NCBI GenBank assembly: GCA_013203185.1
Contig: JABMOS010000113.1
Location: 1 to 64,000, forward strand
Source: Fidelibacterota bacterium
GTDB lineage: Bacteria; Fidelibacterota; UBA8477; JABMPR01
Direction of reading: 5' to 3'
DNA: 64,000 nucleotides
Shown here: positions 53,188-61,973 of the stretch, piece by piece
Layout of the letters: each line of letters starts with the position of its first letter
Position numbering within the stretch: position 1 is the first letter of the stretch
Made by a program: the position numbers and the translations under genes
Notes under the pieces: model-generated
The model's database searches: none
Told to the model about the DNA's origin: nothing
The model's input: the letters and a program-made list of their open reading frames with translations, nothing else

Positions 53188-53643
53188 TTGGAATATAATC
53201 TAATTCAGCATGGAACCGATGCCTACGAAGCATCCCTGAAATTAAGGCATCAAATCCTCAGAAAACCTATTGGGATGGATTTGTTTGACGGCTCATATGA
53301 TGACTTGAGCCAGGAGTCACGATATTATCACTTCGGTGCATTTGATGATAGTGGAGAATTGATTTCCAGTGTCATTGGTATTCCTACAGCGACCCATGAA
53401 GTGCGGATCAAGCAGATGGTTGTTGCCGAGAGTCACCAGAACCAGGGTGTAGGCAAAAGACTTTTCATGGCCTTTGAAGCCTATCTTTTAAATCTTGGAT
53501 TTCAGGTTTTTATTCTTCACGCACGGATGAGCGCCCATGGGTTTTATTTGAATATGGGATATGCAATTATGGGCAATGAATTCCAGGAAGTTGGCCTACC
53601 ACATTATAAGATGAGTAAAACCTTTAGACCTCATCCTGACTAG
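53188..53643 (+). CDS. GNAT-family N-acetyltransferase
   Basis: 151 residues with the GNAT acetyl-CoA motif QNQGVGKRLF (about 92-101), preceded by the VRIKQMVV strand and followed by FYLNMGYAIMG. Resembles ElaA-type small GNAT proteins. The start is TTG 53188, two bases after the CAT-like gene; no upstream ATG exists. Substrate unknown. Confidence 0.85.
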   Translation: MEYNLIQHGTDAYEASLKLRHQILRKPIGMDLFDGSYDDLSQESRYYHFGAFDDSGELISSVIGIPTATHEVRIKQMVVAESHQNQGVGKRLFMAFEAYLLNLGFQVFILHARMSAHGFYLNMGYAIMGNEFQEVGLPHYKMSKTFRPHPD

Positions 53644-53656
53644 TCTTTTTCGCATT

Positions 53657-54259
53657 TTACTTCCCCTTACGCAGCGAAAAGAAATTCAGTCCACTCCCAC
53701 GCTTGGCACTTCGCCGTTTTTGCGAGATTGGGAAGGTCCCTTCAGACACTGCTTTAACATCTTCAATTGAGTAAAAAGCCTTGGGGTTAAAACGTTTTAC
53801 CTCATCAATAGTGGTTTGGAGATCCCTTCGGGCAACAATACTATACAGAAGTTTAACAGGACCTTGGGCGCCGGTAGCATCCACCACGGTGATCCCCAAT
53901 CTTTTCTCTCTGAAGAAGCTCACTAGCGCATCAGCGTTTTCGCGTGTGATTATTCTCAGAGCAACTTTCCCCACATAGAGATGGCGCTCAATGGCAATCC
54001 CAACATAGTTCCCAGCGGCAAAGCCAGCAGCATAGAAGACAAAATAGAAGGGAGAACTCAGGTTCTTCATTACATTTGAAATAACGACCAGCCAGATGAA
54101 GACCTCAAAAAACCCCAGTAGAGATGCAAGCGTTTGAACGCCTCGGGCGACAAATAATATTCTGATTGTGCCCAGACTAACATCAACAATTCGAGCCAAA
54201 AATATTAGTATAGGTAAAATGATGTACGCAAACCACCAGACTTCAAGCCAGGCTTCCAT
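53657..54259 (-). CDS. UPF0316 / DUF2179-DUF5698 membrane protein
   Basis: 200 residues: three N-terminal membrane helices with the conserved ARIVDVSLGTIRILFVARG and FFEVFIWL words (about 20-60), then a DUF2179-type soluble domain (about 95-175) with VDATGAQGPVKLLYSIVARRDL, and a basic tail. Family function unknown; the soluble domain may bind small molecules. Convergent with the acetyltransferase gene and 22 bases from the glycosidase gene start side. Confidence 0.85.
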   Translation of the reverse strand: MEAWLEVWWFAYIILPILIFLARIVDVSLGTIRILFVARGVQTLASLLGFFEVFIWLVVISNVMKNLSSPFYFVFYAAGFAAGNYVGIAIERHLYVGKVALRIITRENADALVSFFREKRLGITVVDATGAQGPVKLLYSIVARRDLQTTIDEVKRFNPKAFYSIEDVKAVSEGTFPISQKRRSAKRGSGLNFFSLRKGK

Positions 54260-54281
54260 GATTAACTCCAGTCCAGGTCGG

Positions 54282-56753
54282 TTATTTTACGAGCAAGCAT
54301 TTTCCTGAAAGTTCCTGATTGCCCAAGGTTGCTTTAAAAATGTAGACGCCACTGGGGAGATTGTGTGCTTCCCAATTGAGCACGAGGCCGCCCGGTCTGG
54401 CGTCTTGTTTCAACCTATCCACTTCACGACCATCCAGACTATAGAGTCGTAACTCAAGGACACCAGCTTCCTGAATGCTGAATCTGAAGCTTGTACTGGC
54501 GTTAAAGGGGTTAGGGAAATGATCCTCTAAGTGAAAGATGTTAGGATTGATTTGTGGGGTATCAATGACATCACTAGAAATAAAGTTCACTCTGAAGTCA
54601 TCAAAATAGATACTTCCTGCGTCCTTATTGTTGTCATCCGTTTCAGCCAGATAAATTTTAGTCCAGGTGATGGGAAAACTAAGGATTGCATTTGAGTTGC
54701 CCCAGTGAGGCGTTGCTTCAGTGAGCATAACAGCAATTTCTCGCCACTCATTATCCCAATTGATACCAGGAGCAGCGTCAGTGAAATTTAGGATGAATTT
54801 CTCATCTGAGGCGTTTTTAAACTCACCTCGAATCCAGTGGGCAGAATTGTCGCCATAAACCTGTATTGAGACTGACTCTGGTGTTCCAGAAATAGGTATA
54901 TTGCAATCCATGTAAAGCACACTGGTACCACCGGTAACAAGGTTATAATTCAATTTTCCAGAAGTAGGTGACGAAACAAATTGTTCTGTATCTGGGACGA
55001 AGCTGCATTCTGACAAGTTTATGACTGCGCCACTGAGGGTAAAGTTGTTGGTATTGTCAAAATTGTCCAGAATGACCGATGTGGAAGTGCCAACCATGAG
55101 AGGTACTGACCCGCTCACACCATGATATGATGCTTCAATTGAGCCCGATCCAGCATTCAGTGCGTGGACTGCGCCATCAACTGATATGGATGCGATCTCA
55201 GGCGTTACCCACCAATCATATGAATCATAGTCAACCTGGATCAGATTTCCAAAACCATCCCTGGCTATGGCACTCATGAGCTGAATATCATCAACTTCCA
55301 GTACAACTGGATCAGGAGTAAGCACGAGACTGGCAATATCCGTCACATGAACCAGCATGGTATCGCTAATAACACCATGTTGAACATAAAGCAACCCGCT
55401 TGCCTCAGTGGAGGAAGCTGAGAAAAGACCTGTTTCTGATATTGAGCCAATAAGGGAATCGCATGACCAGAGAACTGAATCGCTATTTATGGTAACCGGG
55501 TTATAGTAGGTATCGGTTCCTGTGACTTCAAATTGGATCTGACTTTCCACCAGGGAAAACGTTTCTTCCCAGGGCAAATTAATACAAGCCAGTGGCCCCG
55601 TGGGTGCCTTTGAAATAGCCATGAGAGCGTTTGCCACAGAACGTTCTCCACCAGCATCAGAGGGGCTGCTTACCACTTCGCCGCGTACCACCATGGCCGT
55701 TGATCCACCACCATCCAGGTTAATTCCCTGATAGATACCCCACTCCAGCATGTAGTCTGCGAGTTCAAAAAGACTCATACCTACACTATAGCCTCCTTGG
55801 CGGCCATCAACTGTAAAGAAATAAACCACACTACTATCTGCGCTAAATCCCACAGCTGTTCTAGGATGGCGGTCATGAGCGAAACTGGAGCCCACAGATT
55901 CAGCTTCCCATTCAACACTCCTGACGCCATTCCTGATAATACGTGGAGTCCCACCGATGAGTTCTTGTAGAATATTATTTTCTGCAGGGTGAAGCAGTAA
56001 TTGGATAGCCAGGGTATCCCCGACAAAAATGGAGTCATTGAGAAAGTCGCGTGCAAAGCCATGGCCTGAAAGTACGGCGCCCATATTTGTTGGGATGGGC
56101 ATATTTCCAGATTCTGCTCCCATGAGGCTGTCTTTAGAAGTTACCACGGCATATTGTGGGGCATTGATACCTGGAGGGGGGTGAATAAACTGGACACTAA
56201 TTTCTGTGCCCCACTGATTGGTACCAGTCGAAGCCCCATGATAGTGGTTATAGATAGTGAGCTGATTCTCTTGTCTCACTTCATTTACACCGTCGATGGA
56301 AATATTAGAGGAATTATTTTTAACAACTTGACCATTGTAATCCAGGATATTAATAAATGGTTTTTTAGATGCTGTCAGAGCGAACACAGAACGTGGATAC
56401 GGTCGCTTGAGCAGGGTGCGGTTCACTATCTGGGCTCCAATGGGTACACCTCCGCTGGCATAAAAATCCCCGTTTATGGCCCCAATGACGGTATGACCTG
56501 GGGCATTGGTGCGATTTGCCATGGATGAGGTTCGTTCATTGCCTTCTATAGCATCAAAAGCCTTTACTGTTTCAAGGGTATTCATTGTATCGGCTAGATC
56601 AACCTCAAGGATTTGAATATGCCAGGGACCAACGGGCAGGTATGCATGATGGTGAATAATACCGGGACCAACAGGTCGACTGGTAAGCTCCTGAGCAGCC
56701 AGGGAGATAAATGAAAGTGCAGTAAGCATTATCAGTAGTGATGATTTTTGCAT
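54282..56753 (-). CDS. secreted phosphodiester glycosidase-like protein with T9SS sorting domain
   Basis: 823 residues. A signal peptide (about 1-20) precedes a phosphodiester glycosidase (NAGPA-like) domain (about 60-395), with GAINGDFYASGG, HPRTAVGFSADS and NLDGGGSTAMVV, the family's key blocks. Next come bacterial Ig-like strands (about 400-560), a carbohydrate-binding-like beta domain (about 565-730) and a C-terminal type IX secretion sorting domain beginning HFPNPFNAST and ending with a lysine. Enzymes with this domain uncover or cleave sugar phosphodiesters. The T9SS tail implies export across the outer membrane and surface attachment or release, and it is the best phylogenetic clue in the window. 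Confidence 0.85.
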   Translation of the reverse strand: MQKSSLLIMLTALSFISLAAQELTSRPVGPGIIHHHAYLPVGPWHIQILEVDLADTMNTLETVKAFDAIEGNERTSSMANRTNAPGHTVIGAINGDFYASGGVPIGAQIVNRTLLKRPYPRSVFALTASKKPFINILDYNGQVVKNNSSNISIDGVNEVRQENQLTIYNHYHGASTGTNQWGTEISVQFIHPPPGINAPQYAVVTSKDSLMGAESGNMPIPTNMGAVLSGHGFARDFLNDSIFVGDTLAIQLLLHPAENNILQELIGGTPRIIRNGVRSVEWEAESVGSSFAHDRHPRTAVGFSADSSVVYFFTVDGRQGGYSVGMSLFELADYMLEWGIYQGINLDGGGSTAMVVRGEVVSSPSDAGGERSVANALMAISKAPTGPLACINLPWEETFSLVESQIQFEVTGTDTYYNPVTINSDSVLWSCDSLIGSISETGLFSASSTEASGLLYVQHGVISDTMLVHVTDIASLVLTPDPVVLEVDDIQLMSAIARDGFGNLIQVDYDSYDWWVTPEIASISVDGAVHALNAGSGSIEASYHGVSGSVPLMVGTSTSVILDNFDNTNNFTLSGAVINLSECSFVPDTEQFVSSPTSGKLNYNLVTGGTSVLYMDCNIPISGTPESVSIQVYGDNSAHWIRGEFKNASDEKFILNFTDAAPGINWDNEWREIAVMLTEATPHWGNSNAILSFPITWTKIYLAETDDNNKDAGSIYFDDFRVNFISSDVIDTPQINPNIFHLEDHFPNPFNASTSFRFSIQEAGVLELRLYSLDGREVDRLKQDARPGGLVLNWEAHNLPSGVYIFKATLGNQELSGKCLLVK

Positions 56754-56987
56754 GAGATTTTCTCCCGTTGGGCTAGGTCTGACATCTGATTTGTATCATG
56801 AGTTATCCAACTCCCTTGTCTGCAAAACTGATGAATGAAAAGAATTTATACTTTTATTGAAGGTGGCCGTAGGGTCCTCAAAATTTGATTTAATTTTCAT
56901 TATATTTTCTCTAATGGTGAGAATATAACCTCGCAGAATTTTGTTTGTAGGAGTTTGTTAATTTTATTCACAAATTGAGTTTAGAAA

Positions 56988-57013
56988 AAAAGCCACCATT
57001 AATGGTGGCTTTT
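56988..57013 (-). terminator. terminator after the outer-membrane-type gene
   Basis: AAAAGCCACCATT and AATGGTGGCTTTT form a perfect 13-bp hairpin with further T residues on the minus strand, 20 bases past the stop of the minus-strand gene at 57035. Confidence 0.9.
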
Positions 57014-57034
57014 AATGTGAGATGTTTGGATTTA

Positions 57035-58273
57035 CTAAAAGGTATAGACCAAATCAGCACAAACACCAAGGGTTCCATACAAATCATTGAAGATCATTTG
57101 GGGTCCTGTTATCCAAAAGGTATTGTTAACCAGGATATCCAATTGGAGATCACCATAATTAAAGCCCATCCCGGCCTTGTAACTGTAGGCACCATTACCA
57201 CCCAGGGAGAATGTTGAGTAAGTATCCTCATCATCTTGACTGCCAGAGACGTAGACATTTTTTGTGCTGGTGAATCCCAGAGTTGTGATTTGTCTCTCCA
57301 TTCCAAATCTTAGGGTAGTGTATTTTAGCTTGGCTTCCAGCCCAATATTCAAAATTGGGGCAACAAGACCAAAGCTCATATCAGTATCTGTTGATTCTGA
57401 TCCACTCAATTTGCCTTCATCTGACATTCGTGAGAAAAACAAAGAACCCCCAAGGCCATAGACCAGAAAAATTTTGTCGTCGGCCAAGTTCTGATTGTTA
57501 AATACTCTATAGGTAGAATTAATGGCGAATTGATTGTCAGATTCGTCTTCTAATTTCGTATTAGCGCTAGTGTATTCACTGGATCCTCCTTGGTAGGCTA
57601 AACCAAATACAGCATAACTATTGTCAAAGAAAAACAGGCCTGAATTTGATCGTGCTTTCACTTGTAGGGCAAAACTGAGTTTACTGGATTTCCCCTCTGC
57701 GCTGGTGCTTGAACCGCCAGATTCATAATCACCAGTAAAACTACCATGAGGTGTTGGTGCAAGGCCCAGGAGACTATTAATGTTGCTTGGAGTCAAACCG
57801 AAGGAGAGGGAAGTTGAAAGTTCCATCTCCTTTGTATCAACCCCATATTCGAGGTCAACCATAATATTTGTCTGGCTCAACTTTTCTTCGCTGGTAGTCG
57901 GAGTGGTTTCTTTATCATCATCAACTTCAGTTTGGCTGGTAATCCCAAAGCGGGCACCCATACGCACAGCTGACCGTGGACCAAGACTTCGAATGATGTT
58001 GAAGTAATCATCTTGCTGGAGACTTCCACCGTAGAAACCCCAGGATTTGGCCGAGTCACCAACGACGAGCAGATAATTTGGGTTCGCAAGATGAATATCT
58101 TGGAAATAGATAAGATTCATGTCGTTTATCCTCTGTGGAAACAACTGAATGGACGCATCATCACCTGGCAGCATATAAGGATTATTCCCCAGTGCCTGGA
58201 CGCGCTTATCAGTGGCATCAAGAGTTGAAATAGCAACAAGCAGGATGAGACTCATGACGAGCTTTTTTTTCAT
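57035..58273 (-). CDS. exported beta-barrel-like outer-membrane protein, unknown
   Basis: 412 residues with a signal peptide (about 1-21), a QALGNNPYMLPGDDASIQLFPQ opening after cleavage, and alternating strands to a terminal phenylalanine (DLVYTF), which is typical for outer-membrane barrels. An acidic, Ser/Thr-rich loop lies near 115-130. No named family assigned. Transcribed alone and closed by a terminator. Confidence 0.7.
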   Translation of the reverse strand: MKKKLVMSLILLVAISTLDATDKRVQALGNNPYMLPGDDASIQLFPQRINDMNLIYFQDIHLANPNYLLVVGDSAKSWGFYGGSLQQDDYFNIIRSLGPRSAVRMGARFGITSQTEVDDDKETTPTTSEEKLSQTNIMVDLEYGVDTKEMELSTSLSFGLTPSNINSLLGLAPTPHGSFTGDYESGGSSTSAEGKSSKLSFALQVKARSNSGLFFFDNSYAVFGLAYQGGSSEYTSANTKLEDESDNQFAINSTYRVFNNQNLADDKIFLVYGLGGSLFFSRMSDEGKLSGSESTDTDMSFGLVAPILNIGLEAKLKYTTLRFGMERQITTLGFTSTKNVYVSGSQDDEDTYSTFSLGGNGAYSYKAGMGFNYGDLQLDILVNNTFWITGPQMIFNDLYGTLGVCADLVYTF

Positions 58274-58550
58274 TTGTTTACCCCCTTATGGTAAGTGTGG
58301 TTTAGCTCTAATTCGTCACATGATAATACGAAAATCTTTAATCTCATATCCCGAATTTTTTTTTTTGAGCCCTGTGATATGGATCTATTGGTGACAAATA
58401 ATATCATGATAAGCTACTATTAATAAGCGTTTTATGAAAAAATATTCATTCTATAAATACAGTATTTGTAACTACCGACCTTCACACTATATTCCTCACG
58501 CAAATACTGAGAAAAATGAATCATTTAAGACAAATTCTATCATGAATTTC

Positions 58551-58571
58551 CGCTGTGTAATCTACACAGCG
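58551..58571. promoter_or_regulatory. dyad upstream of the hydrogenase operon
   Basis: CGCTGTGTA and TACACAGCG flank ATC, a perfect 9-bp arm dyad. It contains TGTG and CACA as CRP/FNR-type sites do, but the spacing is one base short of the CRP consensus. No T-run follows. Confidence 0.45.
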
Positions 58572-58595
58572 TTCTCATTTGAATTCTTCTCAATG

Positions 58596-58610
58596 TCAGA
58601 TTCAATCTGA
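58596..58610. promoter_or_regulatory. second dyad before the hydrogenase start
   Basis: TCAGATT and AATCTGA flank a C. A TCTTTT follows, so it may be a weak hairpin in the leader or an operator near the transcription start. Confidence 0.3.
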
Positions 58611-58672
58611 TCTTTTGCCATCATTCTGATGAAAAAGCCAAGGCGTTAACAATAGCTGGAAAGGGTAAATGA

Positions 58673-59818
58673 ATGGGACAACTATTAACATCCGATGAAT
58701 CCTTAGACATATCCATCTCAGAGGAGCTGGAAGCACAAGGAGTTAGCCGACGAAACTTTCTGAAGTTTTGTACTGCCATCACTGCTGCCATGGGTCTACC
58801 TGCAAGCATGGTTGCCAGGGTTGCAGAAACTATTACAAGTCCAACCCGGACTCCTGTGATTTGGTTGCACTTCCAGGAATGTACGGGTTGTACAGAATCA
58901 CTTTTGAGAGCAACACATCCAACTGTTGAAGAATTGGTTTTGGATATGATCTCTCTTGACTATTCAGAGACCCTGTGTGCTGCGGCAGGCCATCAGGTTG
59001 AAAAATCCCTTAATGATTCAGCGACATTGAATGAAGGTAAATACATCCTCGTAGTGGAAGGCTCAATTCCAGTAAAAGAAGATGGTATTTATTGCAAGAT
59101 TGCTGATAGAACTGCGTTGGACATCTTGAAAGATTATGGAAATCGGGCTGCTGCTGTTGTGGCCATCGGATCCTGTGCCTCCTGGGGTGGTGTTCAATCT
59201 TCAAGCCCAAATCCCACTGGAGCAACTGGTGTACACGAAATTATTACAGACAAGCCAGTCATCAACCTTCCTGGTTGCCCTGCAAGTCCGTATAATTTGC
59301 TCTCAACGATTCTGTATTATCTGACTCTGGGCAAACTTCCCCAATTAGACAGCAAAGCTCGTCCAAAATTTGCTTATGGCCGTCTCATTCATGAACATTG
59401 TGAACGTCGTCCTCATTTTGATGCAGGTCGTTTTGCTTTGCAATTTGGTGACGATGGGCATCGTGAAGGCTACTGCCTTTACAAACTGGGATGTAAAGGT
59501 CCCGAAACCTTTAACAATTGTTCCTCCATTCTATATGGTGATGTGGGTTCAGGCGCCTGGCCTGTTGGAACGGGCCATCCTTGTTTTGGTTGTTCAGAAG
59601 AGGGTGTGGGATTCACCAAGTACATTCACGAACAATCTGAAGTATTTACCGATACACCACCTGCATCATACGCACAAATCTCTGGTGACAAGGCCGGTGG
59701 CCTCACTGTGGGTGGCGCTGCTGTCGCAGGAGCCGTGGGAGGTGTCATTGTTGGTGCCAGTGCTATGGCTGCTAAAAAGATGAAGGCAGAAGAAACTGCT
59801 CCGGAATCAGACGCATAA
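58673..59818 (+). CDS. hybO: [NiFe] hydrogenase small subunit
   Basis: 381 residues. A twin-arginine signal (SRRNFLKF, about 25-32) exports the folded dimer. Proximal-cluster CTGCTES (about 72-78) and later cluster ligands (HEHC, YCLYKLGC, FNNC, HPCFGCSEEG) give the three FeS clusters of membrane-bound uptake hydrogenases. The C-terminus has a Gly/Ala-rich hydrophobic anchor (about 340-365). It passes electrons from H2 to the FeS and membrane subunits encoded next. The gene order small-FeS-membrane-large matches hybOABC of enterobacteria. Confidence 0.93.
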   Translation: MGQLLTSDESLDISISEELEAQGVSRRNFLKFCTAITAAMGLPASMVARVAETITSPTRTPVIWLHFQECTGCTESLLRATHPTVEELVLDMISLDYSETLCAAAGHQVEKSLNDSATLNEGKYILVVEGSIPVKEDGIYCKIADRTALDILKDYGNRAAAVVAIGSCASWGGVQSSSPNPTGATGVHEIITDKPVINLPGCPASPYNLLSTILYYLTLGKLPQLDSKARPKFAYGRLIHEHCERRPHFDAGRFALQFGDDGHREGYCLYKLGCKGPETFNNCSSILYGDVGSGAWPVGTGHPCFGCSEEGVGFTKYIHEQSEVFTDTPPASYAQISGDKAGGLTVGGAAVAGAVGGVIVGASAMAAKKMKAEETAPESDA

Positions 59819-59825
59819 GGAGTTT

Positions 59826-60800
59826 ATGATGAACCTTGAACGACGAGATTTTTTAAAGGTTCTTTCGGTCGGCGCGTTGACTGCTGGTAATGTCACAAGC
59901 GTATTCGCTGATATTAGAAAGACACTGTCTGCAGATGCTGTTGGTATTCTGTATGATGGTACGATCTGTATAGGCTGCAAAGCTTGTGAGGCTGCTTGTA
60001 AACAGTACAATGATATGCCGCCTGAAAGCGGAAAATTAGAAAAAGCTCAAGGCGTTGATGGAATCTGGGATGAATCCTATGATCTATCAGAACAAACCTT
60101 GAATAAGATAAAGCTCTACGAACATGGTAGTGCCTTAGAACGCAATCGCGAGGAAAACGGCTTTGCTTTTGTGAAGAAAGCCTGCATGCATTGTGTGGAT
60201 CCAGATTGCGTATCCGCATGCCCGGTAACAGCGCTGACAAAAAATAGTGCAACCGGTGTTGTGGAATATGATAAGGATGCTTGCATCGGATGTCGCTATT
60301 GTATGGTAGCTTGCCCCTATAATGTGCCGAAATTTGAATACGCCAAAGCCATTCCTGAAATTCAGAAATGTCAAATGTGTGATCATCGTCAGGCTGAGGG
60401 TGGCATCCCTGCCTGTTGTGAATTTTGTCCCACAGGTGCATCGCTTTTTGGTAAGGTGACTGACCTTCTGGAAGAAGCCCGAAAAAGAGTCAAACTGACA
60501 GCTGGTACTTCCTATGAATATCCCATGCGTAGTCTGGCAGAGGGTGATGTTAGTCCCAAAAAGGTCGCAAAATATATAAATTATATATATGGTGAAAAAG
60601 AAGGAGGCGGAACTCAGTATCTACTTCTTTCAGCTATTCCCTTTACAAAACTGGGCTTACCAGAAGTTTCTGAGACATCATCTGCATCCAGGTCTGAGGG
60701 TATCCAGCATGGAATCTACAAGGGCATGATCGCTCCGGTAGCACTCCTGGGTGGATTGCTTTATGGTGCCTATCAAACAACTAAGAATGCAGAAGAATAG
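59826..60800 (+). CDS. hybA: hydrogenase FeS subunit (HybA-like ferredoxin)
   Basis: 324 residues: twin-arginine leader ERRDFLKVLS, then cysteine groups for four [4Fe-4S] clusters (CIGCKACEAACK, CMHCVDPDCVSACP, CIGCRYCMVACP, CQMC with CCEFCP), and a C-terminal hydrophobic helix (about 292-315). It connects the hydrogenase small subunit to the HybB-type quinone-reducing subunit. AAGGAG precedes the double ATG at 59826. Confidence 0.92.
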   Translation: MMNLERRDFLKVLSVGALTAGNVTSVFADIRKTLSADAVGILYDGTICIGCKACEAACKQYNDMPPESGKLEKAQGVDGIWDESYDLSEQTLNKIKLYEHGSALERNREENGFAFVKKACMHCVDPDCVSACPVTALTKNSATGVVEYDKDACIGCRYCMVACPYNVPKFEYAKAIPEIQKCQMCDHRQAEGGIPACCEFCPTGASLFGKVTDLLEEARKRVKLTAGTSYEYPMRSLAEGDVSPKKVAKYINYIYGEKEGGGTQYLLLSAIPFTKLGLPEVSETSSASRSEGIQHGIYKGMIAPVALLGGLLYGAYQTTKNAEE

Positions 60801-60809
60801 GAGCTGACT

Positions 60810-61949
60810 ATGCACGAAAACAAAGCTCTCGGCGGCAGACTGCTCACCAAGCCATTCTGGGTTCTATTAGGTTTGGCCATGATAGCCGGTTTACTCCTTA
60901 TCAAACGGTTTCTCTTTGGGATTGGTGCTGTTACCAATCTATCAGACGGATATCCATGGGGTATCTGGATTGTTTATGACGTTTTAGTGGGAACGGCCCT
61001 GGGTTGCGGTGGATATTCCATCGCCCTCCTGGTGTATATCTTTAACAAGGGAGAATATCATCCCTTAGTTAGATCCGCTTTAATGACCAGTGCCTTTGGG
61101 TATACCCTTGCTGGTGTATCAATTTTTATCGATATCGGTCGCTACTGGCAGATGTATAACGTATTTCTGCCCTGGCACATCAATCTGAACTCAATCATGT
61201 TCGAAGTAGCAGCCTGTATTGGTGCCTATGTGTTTGTCCTTTGGATTGAGTTCTCACCGACCTTCCTGGAACATCGGCAATCACTTGAAAAGAAAAAGAA
61301 ACTCAACAAGATACTCTTTTTCTTCATTGCCCTGGGGGTATTACTACCCACCATGCATCAGTCCAGCCTGGGTTCATTGATGATCATTGCTGGTGAAAAA
61401 CTATCACCGATCTGGCAAACTGGCTGGTTACCCTTGTTGTTCTTGATGTCAGCCATCACCATGGGATATGCTGTTGTCATTTTTGAATCCCTATTTTCAG
61501 CTGTCGCGCTCAAACGACCTCTGGATGAAACACCCATACTAGGAAAACTAAGTGGGATTATGATTCCTCTCTTGGTGCTATTCCTATTGCTACGATTTGG
61601 CGATCTCATGTGGCGAGGACAGTTGGGAAATATTTTTAATGATGGAATGTTAGGAGCGGTCTTCGTTGTTGAAAATCTATTATTCCTGATTCCTATTTTC
61701 ATGTTGGCCCCAGCGAAAAATCGTATGCATGCCACAACTTTGTTCTGGTCTTCTGGATCCATGATCCTGGCAGGAGCGCTCTATCGTTTTGACACCTTTC
61801 TGGTAGCGTTCAATCCTGGTATTGGATATCACTACTTTCCATCAGCATCAGAAATCTTGATCACAGTTGGTATCATCTCCATTGAGATCTTGGCTTACCT
61901 GATATTCGTCAAAAAGCTCCCGGTATTACCGGCAATCAAACATTCATAA
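60810..61949 (+). CDS. hybB: hydrogenase membrane subunit HybB (NrfD family)
   Basis: 379 residues with about ten membrane helices. The GIGAVTNLSDGYPWGIWIV opening and SIFIDIGRYWQMYNVF are typical of HybB. The protein passes electrons from the FeS subunit to menaquinone, possibly with proton-motive coupling. It lies 9 bases after hybA and 24 before the large subunit. Confidence 0.92.
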   Translation: MHENKALGGRLLTKPFWVLLGLAMIAGLLLIKRFLFGIGAVTNLSDGYPWGIWIVYDVLVGTALGCGGYSIALLVYIFNKGEYHPLVRSALMTSAFGYTLAGVSIFIDIGRYWQMYNVFLPWHINLNSIMFEVAACIGAYVFVLWIEFSPTFLEHRQSLEKKKKLNKILFFFIALGVLLPTMHQSSLGSLMIIAGEKLSPIWQTGWLPLLFLMSAITMGYAVVIFESLFSAVALKRPLDETPILGKLSGIMIPLLVLFLLLRFGDLMWRGQLGNIFNDGMLGAVFVVENLLFLIPIFMLAPAKNRMHATTLFWSSGSMILAGALYRFDTFLVAFNPGIGYHYFPSASEILITVGIISIEILAYLIFVKKLPVLPAIKHS

Positions 61950-61973
61950 ACTGAAGATATGAGGATTATATAA

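Larger units (their letters stand above)
58274..58672. other. upstream region of the hydrogenase operon
   Basis: 399 AT-rich bases separating the divergent outer-membrane gene and the hydrogenase operon. Two perfect dyads (listed separately) lie in the 125 bases before the hydrogenase start. No sigma-54 site with correct GG/GC spacing was found on the plus strand. Confidence 0.5.

Noticed and set aside
58551-58571. Hydrogenase upstream dyad as a terminator or a CRP site
   Set aside because: No T-run follows, and the TGTG to CACA spacing is one base short of CRP; kept only as an unspecified operator.
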